Assembly (NCBI RefSeq): GCF_049846925.1 | Contig: NZ_JBNCMT010000002.1 | Location: 124,001 to 188,000 of the forward strand | Direction: 5' to 3' | DNA: 64,000 nt | Source of the DNA: Brevibacillus_H sp049846925 | GTDB taxonomy: Bacteria; Bacillota; Bacilli; Brevibacillales; Brevibacillaceae | In this document: positions 35,462-44,081 of the stretch, one piece after another | How positions within the stretch are numbered: the first letter of the stretch is position 1 | Layout: the number at the start of each line of letters is the position of its first letter | Notes under the pieces: generated by a model | Told to the model about the DNA's origin: nothing | The model's database searches: none | The model's input: the letters and a program-made list of their open reading frames with translations, nothing else | Translations under genes and position numbers: made by a program

Positions 35462-36652
35462 CTATATATTCCAAATCTCTCGTTTCCACAACACAAAACC
35501 AATGACCAGGATGCACCCCATACCCATCAGCAATCCAGCATGGTAGGCTCCTGCCCATTCAGCAACTGTGCCAATCAGTAGTGCCCCCAACGGAATAAAG
35601 CCACGATCCATCAATGCAATACTCATGATTCGTCCACGCAATTGATCCGGGACCTGTTGCTGTATCGTAATTCTGCTCATCGTTCGATAGAGTTGACTTG
35701 TGGCTCCGATCAAAAACATGGCTATCCCTGCCATTACCACAGAAGAGCTGCTAACAAACAAAACAAGTGACAAGCCAAAACCAATTATGGATGTGATCAG
35801 CCATTTCCCTGCTCCAGCAATCGCCTTGCCAAAGGAAAGCCAAATGCTTGCGAGAATCGCACCGACAGCCGATATGGACAACAGTAATGCAAAGCCTTTT
35901 GCTTCTAATCCTAGCAGTTCACTAGCGAAAACAGGCATCATGCTGGTGTAAGGGAAACCAAAGACCATCGGCAAAATTGCCATCCATAACAGGTTGCGGA
36001 CGATTGTATGTTCCTTCAGGTAAGCGATCATTTCCTGAAGATCTCCTTGCTTCTTTGCTTTAAGCAAACTCTGCTTCTGGTCAGAGACCGTGGAAATCAA
36101 CTGGAGACACAGCAGGATACCAATCGAACTGCACCCATTGATATAAAATAACGTGGATATATCCAGATAGCCCAAGAGCACTCCGGCAATTGCCGGACCA
36201 ATGATCCGTGACAGATTGAGAATCGTCGTATTCAACGCAATGGCACTCTGAAGACAACTGGCTGGAATAAGGTTGGGCAACAAGGCATTCGATACAGGAA
36301 CTTCTACTGCACTGATCATCGCCCGTAACGTAACGATTGACGTAAACACCCAAAAAGAAGCTTCCAGATGGATCAAGTAGCCTAACAAGAATGTCAGAGC
36401 CATCATGCTCACCTGTGTGAACATCAGCAGCTTGCGTCGATCGTATCGGTCAGCCAACACGCCTGCAGGAACACTCATCAGAAACACGGGGACAAGCCGA
36501 CAAGCATTCACAATTCCAAGCTGGATGGGAGAGTTCGTTAGTTGAAAAACGGCCCAGTTGAGAGCAACCAGATCAATCCAATCGCCTGTTCGTGTCATCA
36601 TTTGGCCTGTTAGAAATATGCGGAAAGTAGATGATTGCCATGCGTTTTTCAT
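35462..36652 (-). CDS. MFS exporter, MFS_3/EntS-like, copy B
   Basis: 396 residues, 12 predicted helices. NWAVFQLTNSPIQLGIVNACR and VPAGVLADRYDRRKLLMFTQ (motif A) place it in the MFS_3/enterobactin-exporter-like group, with VPDQLRGRIMSIALMDRGFIPLG near the end. It lies 24 bases after a closely similar exporter and shares its promoter, which carries a Fur box, so siderophore or iron-related export is a fair inference. Substrate not shown. Confidence 0.85.
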   Translation of the reverse strand: MKNAWQSSTFRIFLTGQMMTRTGDWIDLVALNWAVFQLTNSPIQLGIVNACRLVPVFLMSVPAGVLADRYDRRKLLMFTQVSMMALTFLLGYLIHLEASFWVFTSIVTLRAMISAVEVPVSNALLPNLIPASCLQSAIALNTTILNLSRIIGPAIAGVLLGYLDISTLFYINGCSSIGILLCLQLISTVSDQKQSLLKAKKQGDLQEMIAYLKEHTIVRNLLWMAILPMVFGFPYTSMMPVFASELLGLEAKGFALLLSISAVGAILASIWLSFGKAIAGAGKWLITSIIGFGLSLVLFVSSSSVVMAGIAMFLIGATSQLYRTMSRITIQQQVPDQLRGRIMSIALMDRGFIPLGALLIGTVAEWAGAYHAGLLMGMGCILVIGFVLWKREIWNI

Positions 36653-36676
36653 TTGTGATCGTTTTTCCTTTCGCCG

Positions 36677-37870
36677 CTACGATACAGAGATTACTTCACG
36701 ATTTTTCAAGAGCACAACCGATGCTGTCAGGATACAGATTCCACCCATTAGACACAGTGCGAGAACGGGCCCTATGTAGACACTGCAAAATCCGATCAAA
36801 ACATTCCCGAGAGGCACAAGCCCCGAGTCCATCATGACGATACTCAAAATACGCCCCCTCATATGATCAGGAATCGTCTCTTGAATGATCAACCGCTCTA
36901 CAATCCGGTAGCCCATGCTAAACACGCCCACCAGGAACATCAGCAAAAGAGAGAGCATCATCCAATGGGAGAAGGCAAAGAAAATCAATCCAGCTCCAAA
37001 GCCAACGATACACCCGAATAACAGCCTGCCCTTTGGAATTTTGACAACTCCCCAACCCAAAACCAGGGTACACAAAACAGAGCCTACCGCATTAGCTGAC
37101 AGCAACAAACCAAATCCGGATGGGCCCGCCTGCAGGATTTCTTTTGCAAAGACAGGAAGCAGCGTTGAATAGGGAAAGCCGAAAATCATGGGGACTGTGC
37201 CCAGTATGAAAACTCCCAGCACAAACGGATGGAAACGCAAATAATCGATTGCTTCACGAACGCCCTGAACAACTCCAAGCTCTGAATTCTGGGGCGTCAT
37301 TTCCTGCTCGACAGGACTGATTTTATACAAGGAATAGATTACGATGAGAAAACTGCATGCATTGATCAAGATAAGAATCGGTGCCTGATAAACTCCCAAC
37401 AGAAATCCGGCGAGCATGGGACCGACAATGCGTGACGCATTGAGTATCGTACTAAAAAAAGATACGGCACTAGTCATTTCCTCTTTTGGGACAAGATTAG
37501 GGATCATTGCATTGCGAGCGGGAATTTCGATAGCTAGAAATATCCCTCGTATAAACAAAAGTACAGATAACAGAATGAAAGAATAAAATTTCATCAGCAC
37601 AATCACAATGGCAAACGTGCAAATCATCGCCCCGACTTGTGAAACAATCAATACCTTGCGGCGATCCCATCGATCCGCAATCACACCGCCGATCACGCTG
37701 AATAAAAGTACTGGAATCAAGCCAAAAAACTCGACCAGTCCAATGTAAAATGCCGAACCTGTAATACTGAAAATAAACCAGTTGAGTGCCAATTTATCAA
37801 ACCAGTCACCGGTTCGAGAAAAAAAACTACCGACGACAAACCAATTGAAATTTGCATATCGAAAAGACAT
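36677..37870 (-). CDS. MFS exporter, MFS_3/EntS-like, copy A
   Basis: 397 residues, 12 predicted helices. NWFIFSITGSAFYIGLVEFF, IGGVIADRWDRRKVLIVSQ (motif A) and IPDHMRGRILSIVMMDSGLVPLG closely parallel the next gene, so the two are recent paralogues that may work as a pair. AAGGAGG 6 bases before the ATG at 37868-37870 decides the start; the frame extends further upstream into the promoter region. Likely iron-regulated through the upstream Fur box. Confidence 0.86.
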   Translation of the reverse strand: MSFRYANFNWFVVGSFFSRTGDWFDKLALNWFIFSITGSAFYIGLVEFFGLIPVLLFSVIGGVIADRWDRRKVLIVSQVGAMICTFAIVIVLMKFYSFILLSVLLFIRGIFLAIEIPARNAMIPNLVPKEEMTSAVSFFSTILNASRIVGPMLAGFLLGVYQAPILILINACSFLIVIYSLYKISPVEQEMTPQNSELGVVQGVREAIDYLRFHPFVLGVFILGTVPMIFGFPYSTLLPVFAKEILQAGPSGFGLLLSANAVGSVLCTLVLGWGVVKIPKGRLLFGCIVGFGAGLIFFAFSHWMMLSLLLMFLVGVFSMGYRIVERLIIQETIPDHMRGRILSIVMMDSGLVPLGNVLIGFCSVYIGPVLALCLMGGICILTASVVLLKNREVISVS

Positions 37871-37909
37871 TGTGAACCTCCTTCCGTGTATGGACGGAAC
37901 AAGGTTTAC

Positions 37910-37936
37910 ATTATAACGATTACCTTCATTCGTCAA
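37910..37936 (-). promoter_or_regulatory. Candidate promoter of the MFS pair
   Basis: Minus strand TTGACG (37931-37936) and a perfect TATAAT (37910-37915) with a short 15-base spacer, about 40 bases before the exporter start. Confidence 0.5.
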
Positions 37937-37938
37937 TT

Positions 37939-37957
37939 AAAAATGATTATCATTATT
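37939..37957. promoter_or_regulatory. Fur box
   Basis: AAAAATGATTATCATTATT matches 16 of 19 positions of the Fur consensus GATAATGATTATCATTATC, including the whole inner palindrome ATGATTATCAT. It lies immediately upstream of the -35 element of the MFS pair, where Fur with iron would hinder polymerase. Confidence 0.72.
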
Positions 37958-37978
37958 ACTAATTTTCAAAAAAGAAAA

Positions 37979-38004
37979 ATGCCTAACCAGGTTCGGTTAG
38001 ACAT
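37979..38004 (-). terminator. Terminator of the small membrane protein gene
   Basis: ATGCCTAACC (37979-37988) pairs with GGTTAGACAT (37995-38004), followed on the minus strand by TTTTTC. Confidence 0.75.
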
Positions 38005-38016
38005 TCAGCTTGCTTT

Positions 38017-38436
38017 CTAGTCCAATGCATGATTGGTTTCAAGATCCCATTTGCGACGGATAAACCAGTACAGCAGAAACGCAAATGTGACCAGAACACC
38101 GATAATAGTGAAAAGCTGCCCTAAAATTTGTACCGGATCAATGCTTTCCAGACTTTTCAGGTGATAAACCTGCAGCTCATTGAGCGTCGTATACACTTTG
38201 ATCGGTAAGAATAAAGCGAAAATTTGCACAATAAGGCCGAGTAAACGAATAATTGATGAAACCGGAAACAAGGCTACAAATGAAGCGATTCCCAATAACC
38301 CGATGACCCACCCAAATGAGTAGAACCACGCTACTTCATGGACTGCGATACTCATATAAACGAACCCCATCGCAATGATGGTTACAAAAAATAACACGCT
38401 ACGGTTAGCCATCCGCTGCCATCCACTCCTTACCAT
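38017..38436 (-). CDS. Four-helix membrane protein of unknown function
   Basis: 139 residues with about four hydrophobic segments (14-31, 38-58, 61-81 and 107-127). No family recognised. Two starts are possible: ATG at 38434-38436 with weak AGAAGAGA upstream, or ATG eight codons later (38410-38412), 13 bases after AAGGAG. Lies downstream of the DoxX gene on the same strand. Confidence 0.65.
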   Translation of the reverse strand: MVRSGWQRMANRSVLFFVTIIAMGFVYMSIAVHEVAWFYSFGWVIGLLGIASFVALFPVSSIIRLLGLIVQIFALFLPIKVYTTLNELQVYHLKSLESIDPVQILGQLFTIIGVLVTFAFLLYWFIRRKWDLETNHALD

Positions 38437-38525
38437 TTTATCTCTTCTATCTTAAAAAGTAGTCGAGTGAAAGATAGTGATGGCCATCACGTAATATCAA
38501 ATTTCTTTACTCAGCGTAAATCGAC

Positions 38526-38921
38526 TTAGAACAATACATACGCTCCAGGACCAATGAGTGCAACCCCTACAGCAATCGCAATCAACACCAGATTGTATTC
38601 AATACCGTTGGAGGTAACCCAGAATCCATTTTGAGCGTGCACCTTGAACATAGCGACGAGCATGATCATAACAATCATCGCTGCGGCTACCGGAGTAAAT
38701 ACACCTGCAGCAAACATCAGCCCACCTACCAGCTCCAGTAATCCTGCAATGGCTGCCATCAATACACCTGGTTTCACGCCGATTGACTCCAGCCAGCCAC
38801 CTGTTCCTTTGAGACCATACCCTCCGAACCATCCAAATAATTTCTGTGCTCCATGGCCTGCCATGATCAGACCTACGATCAAACGAATGACTAACAATCC
38901 AAGATTCATCATATTGCTCAC
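38526..38921 (-). CDS. DoxX-family membrane protein, copy 1
   Basis: 131 residues, four helices. RLIVGLIMAGHGAQKLFGWFGG and GLLELVGGLMFAAGVFTP are clear DoxX motifs. Bacillus relatives (CatD, MhqP) take part in quinone and thiol stress. The start is a GTG at 38919-38921 with GGAGAGG upstream. A strong promoter and a palindrome lie directly upstream. A paralogue is at 55227. Confidence 0.85.
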   Translation of the reverse strand: MSNMMNLGLLVIRLIVGLIMAGHGAQKLFGWFGGYGLKGTGGWLESIGVKPGVLMAAIAGLLELVGGLMFAAGVFTPVAAAMIVMIMLVAMFKVHAQNGFWVTSNGIEYNLVLIAIAVGVALIGPGAYVLF

Positions 38922-38956
38922 GCTTCCTCTCCAAAAATTGTTTTTGATAAAGCTTA

Positions 38957-38973
38957 ACTTACTTTATGTAAGT
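38957..38973. promoter_or_regulatory. Operator-like palindrome before DoxX copy 1
   Basis: ACTTACTTTATGTAAGT has 6-bp arms ACTTAC/GTAAGT with a 5-base spacer and sits just downstream of the -10 element. A third GTAAGT half-site lies inside the promoter spacer. The layout suggests a repressor of the HxlR or MarR kind, none of which is encoded beside it. Confidence 0.55.
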
Positions 38974-39003
38974 ATAATACGGTACGTTACTTACATTTGT
39001 CAA
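38974..39003 (-). promoter_or_regulatory. Promoter of DoxX copy 1
   Basis: Minus strand TTGACA (38998-39003, perfect) and TATTAT (38974-38979) with an 18-base spacer. Confidence 0.7.
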
Positions 39004-39046
39004 GCCACTAATTTAAAATAACTAACTTGTCCTAAAAAACAAAGAA

Positions 39047-39072
39047 ACCTCTTCGGAAAGCCCCGAAGAGGT
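39047..39072 (-). terminator. Terminator of the PAS-GGDEF-EAL gene
   Basis: ACCTCTTCGG (39047-39056) pairs with CCGAAGAGGT (39063-39072); TTTCTTTGTTTTTT follows on the minus strand. Confidence 0.85.
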
Positions 39073-39087
39073 CGGTATTGTTTCATT

Positions 39088-41133
39088 CTATTTTTTTAAG
39101 TATCTGGCAGCAAACTCGTTTGCCGGAATCGGTTTGCTGAAGAAATATCCCTGTGCTTCATCGCATCGATGCTGGATGAGGAATTTATACTGATTGCCCG
39201 TCTCCACGCCTTCTGCATTTACTTTTAAATTGAGGTTATGAGCCATAGATATGATGGTTGCTACAATGGCCGCATCGTTCTTATCAATCTCCAATTCTCG
39301 CAAAAACGACTGGTCTATCTTCAGCTTGTCGATGGGAAGTTTTTTGAGATAACTGAGAGAGCTATATCCTGTCCCAAAATCATCCATGCCGATTTTTACG
39401 CCCAGATCCTTCAGCTCTTTCAATGTCGTCATGGCATGTCCTACATCCATTGCCATGCTCTCTGTAATCTCCAGCTCCACCAGTTGTGGATCGCAGTTGG
39501 TTTCTTGCAGGACTCTTTTCACCGTGCTCACCAGATCGTGTTTGATGAACTGCCGCGAAGACAGGTTCACCGCGATCGTGAGGGGCTCGGAGATTCGCCC
39601 TGAATTCCACTCGACCATCTGTGTGCAAGCGGTTCGCATGACCCACTCGCCAATCGGGATGATTAAGCCTGTCTCCTCTGCAAGCGGTATAAACTGAGCC
39701 GGCGAAACAAGCCCCCACTTGGGATGATTCCAGCGAAGCAACGCTTCTGCCCCTACAACTTTTCCTGTTTTGACGTGGATTTGCGGTTGATAGTAAATCA
39801 TAAATTCGTCGCGTTCCAACGCTCGATACAAATCATTTTCGAAGATGATTTTCTCATGCGCTTTTTCATTCATACTCTTCGTATAGAATTGAAAGCGGCT
39901 CCCCCTGTCCTTTACCCGATACATGGCCGTATCCGCATTTTTCAACAGCGTCTCTGTATCCTCTCCGTCGGTAGGATACATGGCAATTCCGATACTGCAG
40001 GAAATGTGGAACTCATATCCGTCGTAAATAACGGGGCTTTCCACACATTCAATGATTTGTTGGGCCAGATCACAAACTTCTTCCTCTGTTTTCACTCCGT
40101 ACAGGAAAATAGCAAATTCATCTCCGCCAATACGAAACAGATCATCCATCGGTCGCAAGCAATTGGACATGCGCTTCGAAAGTGAAATCAGCAAATTATC
40201 TCCGTATTGATGCCCAAGCGAGTCATTCACTTTTTTGAATTGATCAAGGTCAATAAACATGATGGCAAAGGAAGAGTCTTTTTCACCGGAGGAAACAATG
40301 GCATCATCGATCGTATCTCGCAACGCTCTCCGGTTAGGCAATCGAGTCAACTCATCGTGATAGGCGAGGAAATTGATTCTTTCTTCAGCCAGTTTGTTCT
40401 CCGTTATATCCTTGAACATAGCGATGAATCCAACAATATTATTGCTTGCGTCCACCAGCTTTGAAGTAGACAGGCTTACCCATTTTTTGAAGCCATCTTT
40501 GGTAATCCGCTCGACTTCCAGACCAGTAAACTTTTTATTCTTGTTGATCACATCATCGAAAATCTTATCGAATTCCTCTGCTTGATCTTCTGGGATAATC
40601 GGGTACTGACGATTCATAATTTCGTGTTTTTTCCAACCAAAAATTTCTTCCGCTGCCGGATTCCACATGGTCACTTTCCGTGATTTGTCGAGTGTTACAA
40701 TACCGATCGGCGACGCTTCGATTAATGACTTCAAGACATGGTTACTTTGCCAAAGCGAGTCCTCAATTCTCCTATGGATCGTAATATCAGAGAGAAGACC
40801 CACATAATTGGTGACTTTACCTTTTTCATTGTAATAAGCCCAGATGGTCAGGTACTCCAGATACAACTCTCCACTTTTCCGATTGTTCCAGATTTCACCT
40901 TCCCACCTGCCCGTGACTAACAGGCTGCTCCACATTTCTTCATAGAACTGCTTGTCATGTAAGCCAGACTTGAGCAACCGAGGATTCCGCCCGATCAGTT
41001 CTTCAAAGGAATAGCCAGTCACATATGTAAATGCATTGTTAACAAACTGGATTTCTCCCGTTTGATCTGTGATTATCAAACCCTCTGACAAATTCTCTAC
41101 AATAAGACGATAAAAGTTTGCATCTCTTTCCAT
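39088..41133 (-). CDS. PAS-PAS-GGDEF-EAL c-di-GMP enzyme
   Basis: 681 residues, no membrane segment. Two PAS domains (about 1-120 with NLSEGLIITDQTGEIQFVNN, and 125-245 with SPIGIVTLDKSRKVTMWNPA), GGDEF at about 255-415 with intact RIGGDEF, EAL at about 430-680 with EALLRW, ITESMAMD, DDFGTGYSS, KIDQSF and NAEGVE. Both centres look complete. The start ATG at 41131-41133 is chosen for GGGGGA 9 bases upstream; the frame runs further up into the next gene. It follows the Cache-PAS-GGDEF gene by 34 bases, so they are probably one operon. Confidence 0.92.
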   Translation of the reverse strand: MERDANFYRLIVENLSEGLIITDQTGEIQFVNNAFTYVTGYSFEELIGRNPRLLKSGLHDKQFYEEMWSSLLVTGRWEGEIWNNRKSGELYLEYLTIWAYYNEKGKVTNYVGLLSDITIHRRIEDSLWQSNHVLKSLIEASPIGIVTLDKSRKVTMWNPAAEEIFGWKKHEIMNRQYPIIPEDQAEEFDKIFDDVINKNKKFTGLEVERITKDGFKKWVSLSTSKLVDASNNIVGFIAMFKDITENKLAEERINFLAYHDELTRLPNRRALRDTIDDAIVSSGEKDSSFAIMFIDLDQFKKVNDSLGHQYGDNLLISLSKRMSNCLRPMDDLFRIGGDEFAIFLYGVKTEEEVCDLAQQIIECVESPVIYDGYEFHISCSIGIAMYPTDGEDTETLLKNADTAMYRVKDRGSRFQFYTKSMNEKAHEKIIFENDLYRALERDEFMIYYQPQIHVKTGKVVGAEALLRWNHPKWGLVSPAQFIPLAEETGLIIPIGEWVMRTACTQMVEWNSGRISEPLTIAVNLSSRQFIKHDLVSTVKRVLQETNCDPQLVELEITESMAMDVGHAMTTLKELKDLGVKIGMDDFGTGYSSLSYLKKLPIDKLKIDQSFLRELEIDKNDAAIVATIISMAHNLNLKVNAEGVETGNQYKFLIQHRCDEAQGYFFSKPIPANEFAARYLKK

Positions 41134-41167
41134 CTGCTGACATCCCCCGAGGTTGAAACGTTGAGTT

Positions 41168-43591
41168 CTACTGTTGCTCATAATACATGACTCTGTTGCA
41201 GCCTGCTTTTTTCGCTCGGTATAGAGCAAAGTCTGCCTGTTCAATGACAAGTTTGCTTTCTATACCAGGCTCAGGCTTGACCGTACTGATTCCCAAACTA
41301 ATAGTAACGATATCACTAACTTTTGAACCTGCATGTGATATTTGTAATAATTCAATATTTGTTCTAATTTTTTCTGCGATCGAAAAAGCTGACCCCATAT
41401 CGGTATCAGGAAGAATAACTGCGAACTCCTCGCCTCCGTATCTGGCAGCCAAATCATTCGGTCGATCCAGGGCTCCTTCGATTGATTGAGCGATTCGTTT
41501 CAGGCATTCATCTCCGCCCAAATGTCCATATTGATCGTTGAATAGCTTGAAATAATCAATATCCAGCATGATTAATGAAAGCTCTTTCGACTCTTTACGA
41601 CACCGATTCCATTCTATATCCATTACTTCGTCAAAGTGCCTTCTGTTTGCAATCTCAGTCAAACCATCCAGCTTCGATAAACGTTGCAGCATCTGATTTG
41701 CTTCTTTCATCCTTGCATCTGCCATTTTCTTCTCCGTTATGTCTTCTGCCACACCAATGGCTCCAACAATCTGTTCTCTCACTTTTATTGGAACGGCGGT
41801 CACACCCAGTTCAACCACACGACCAGCCGCATGCATAATCCTAAGTTCAATATAGGTTGATGCTCCCTCAATTACTTCTGTAAAATTACATAACGCTTTT
41901 GCCTGATCATCAGGTACAATGATGTGTCTAGAAGAACGATAGAGCAGCTCTTCTTTCTGATAACCGGATATCTCTGATGCCATGTAATTTACATTAATGA
42001 AATTCCCTGTTTTGTCCAAAGCAAAACACACATTGGGATTATGATCAAACAATGATTTGTACCGTTGGTTGCTCTCTTCTAGTAATAGCTCCGTTTTTTT
42101 CCGTTCCGTAATATCACGGGCAACGCCAAGCAGAAAGGTAACTTCCCCTCGCTCATCCACAATGGGATGGATGGTATTTTCCACAAGGAGTTCGCCTCTG
42201 TGCAGAGTAACCACTTCTTCATACGTCACGATACTCCCGAACTCAACCGCCTGCTTGAATTTACTAAGGGTGAATGAAAGTTTTTCAGGTGTGAGCAACT
42301 CGCTCAGCTCTTTTCCTACCACCTGACTCTCTTCTTGTCTTGTAACTGTAAGGTAGGTTTGATTGACTGATCGACAAAAAAATTCAGATTGATTTTTGAT
42401 TTCATAAAGTGAGATCAGATCGGATACCGAATGATAAATAAGGGCAAGCTGGTTCTTGATTTTTTGTGTCGTTTGAATTTTTTCGTCAATAGTCGTTGCC
42501 ATCTGATTGAACGTCTGACAAAGTTCCTGCAATTCAATGACATCCCCAAACTTATGATGTTCTTCGATTATGTTCTGATAATTGCCCTTGCGCAGGTTTC
42601 TAACTCCATCAAGCAAAGACTGAATCGGCTCCGTGAGTTTGGATGATAATCGGATCATGAGAAAATGACCAACCAGCATCGTGAATAGCAGGATAAAAAT
42701 CATCATTAGCGAAAAGGAACGAAACGGCGCCTCTACTTCTTCCTGATCAATTTCTGCTAAAATGATCCACTTTCCGTTATTCGTCCATTGATACGTTCCA
42801 ATAACCTGATTACCACGATAATCCACATAGCCATCCAACTTGTGTTTTCCTGCAAGCGCGTTTTGAATGATCTCTGTATCTATTTGATAATTCAACTTTG
42901 CCGTATCGGGTATTTGTCCTTTTGAAATCAATTCTTGTGTAAACCTTGATTCCGTTAACATGATTCCTTCCCGATTCACAATGTAGGTTTCTCCCGAATT
43001 GCCAATCGTGAAGTTCTTCATTAATCGGTTGATCGTGGTTAGATCGACTGCACCAAAAACCACTCCATTGAATTGTTTGTCAGGGGTAAAAACGGGGGAT
43101 GAGAAAATAATGCGAGGTTTCCCCGATGCTCTTCCTATCAGTACATCCGTGATAAAGCTGTTGCCTTTTTTGGCTTCTAGAAAATAGTCCCGATCCGATA
43201 GACTGATTCCCGGGGGAGAATTGGTGTCAACTTCGGTGAACCCGTCCTTGTTAATATAGACAAGTGAATCAAACTCACTCTGTTTTTTTACAAAGGAATC
43301 GAAATTCGCAAGCATCCTCTCCTTTTCCAATAAAACCGTTGCTGGCATGCTTGCAATGATGGCAACTTCTGCGGATCGTTGTTGAATCCACTTTTCTACG
43401 TACATCTTCTGATATTTTGTCGCTTCCTCCAGCCTTTTCATTGACTCTTCTTGGTGGTGATTACGTTCGATCAGAATGATAGGGATAAAAATTAATAGTC
43501 CAATGAGAATGATGAGAAAACTTACCCGAAACCGCAATTGCTGTTTAATTGATCGAATTTTGAACGCACTCATGATGTCTCTTTGAACCAT
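41168..43591 (-). CDS. Cache-HAMP-PAS-PAS-GGDEF diguanylate cyclase
   Basis: 807 residues. A membrane helix (about 20-40), an extracellular dCache sensor (about 45-290, with SLSDRDYFLEAKKG and NREGIMLTESRF), a second helix (about 300-320), HAMP, two PAS domains (about 395-510 and 520-635), and GGDEF at about 650-805 with intact RYGGEEF and LDIDYFKLFNDQYGH. It should make c-di-GMP in response to an external small molecule. The ATG at 43589-43591 is 9 bases after AAGGTGG; a TTG two codons upstream is too close to that site. Confidence 0.92.
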   Translation of the reverse strand: MVQRDIMSAFKIRSIKQQLRFRVSFLIILIGLLIFIPIILIERNHHQEESMKRLEEATKYQKMYVEKWIQQRSAEVAIIASMPATVLLEKERMLANFDSFVKKQSEFDSLVYINKDGFTEVDTNSPPGISLSDRDYFLEAKKGNSFITDVLIGRASGKPRIIFSSPVFTPDKQFNGVVFGAVDLTTINRLMKNFTIGNSGETYIVNREGIMLTESRFTQELISKGQIPDTAKLNYQIDTEIIQNALAGKHKLDGYVDYRGNQVIGTYQWTNNGKWIILAEIDQEEVEAPFRSFSLMMIFILLFTMLVGHFLMIRLSSKLTEPIQSLLDGVRNLRKGNYQNIIEEHHKFGDVIELQELCQTFNQMATTIDEKIQTTQKIKNQLALIYHSVSDLISLYEIKNQSEFFCRSVNQTYLTVTRQEESQVVGKELSELLTPEKLSFTLSKFKQAVEFGSIVTYEEVVTLHRGELLVENTIHPIVDERGEVTFLLGVARDITERKKTELLLEESNQRYKSLFDHNPNVCFALDKTGNFINVNYMASEISGYQKEELLYRSSRHIIVPDDQAKALCNFTEVIEGASTYIELRIMHAAGRVVELGVTAVPIKVREQIVGAIGVAEDITEKKMADARMKEANQMLQRLSKLDGLTEIANRRHFDEVMDIEWNRCRKESKELSLIMLDIDYFKLFNDQYGHLGGDECLKRIAQSIEGALDRPNDLAARYGGEEFAVILPDTDMGSAFSIAEKIRTNIELLQISHAGSKVSDIVTISLGISTVKPEPGIESKLVIEQADFALYRAKKAGCNRVMYYEQQ

Positions 43592-43899
43592 TGTCAATAA
43601 CCACCTTTATGTGCCTTAAAACAAGGAAGACCAGCATAAATACTGGTCGTAACCTACCATTCATACCATAAGATATTTATAACAATTCTAATAGGTAAAA
43701 AGAAGTGGTTCTTGATATCTATTTATAACATTTCGTTCACGATTGAAAAAATTTGGAATAGCTTGCCTGTCAGGTGCATATCGTAATAATAAAAAACGAA
43801 TCAGAATTTTTTTTACAAAAAAAAGCAATTTTCCGATTTAGTTCTTTTATACCATATTAACATAGTGTATAATTGGTAACAAAGTCTTTACAATATCAA

Positions 43900-43999
43900 T
43901 TCTTCGATAATGGCAAACCTCTTGAAAAAGAGGGACGCAAAGCTACGGGTCTAAGGGTGTATGATTTAATACCTATGATCGCCGGGTTTCCGAAAAGAA
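43900..43999 (+). ncRNA. c-di-GMP class I riboswitch (GEMM-I)
   Basis: The hallmark GEMM-I segments are present in order: GGCAAACC (43912-43919), a GNRA-like P2 hairpin CCTCTTGAAAAAGAGGG, GGACGCAAAGCTACGGGTCT (43933-43952), a variable P3 and ATGATCGCCGGGTTTCCG (43975-43992). P1 can form between TTCTTCG (43900-43906) and CGAAAAGAA (43991-43999). It lies on the plus strand about 80 bases before a GGDEF gene. The other ~300 bases of this 490-base intergenic stretch hold nothing I recognise. Confidence 0.9.
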
Positions 44000-44018
44000 T
44001 GGACCCATACCATGAGAT

Positions 44019-44050
44019 GGCTATTCTTTCGACTGAATAGTCATTTTTCT
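44019..44050 (+). terminator. Riboswitch-controlled terminator
   Basis: GGCTATTC (44019-44026) pairs with GAATAGTC (44035-44042), followed by ATTTTTCT. AAAGAAT (43994-44000), part of the P1 3' strand, can instead pair with ATTCTTT (44023-44029) and so block the terminator. Ligand-stabilised P1 would free the terminator: an OFF switch. Confidence 0.7.
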
Positions 44051-44081
44051 ATTTACCTGACTATATGGGGTGATGTAAAGA

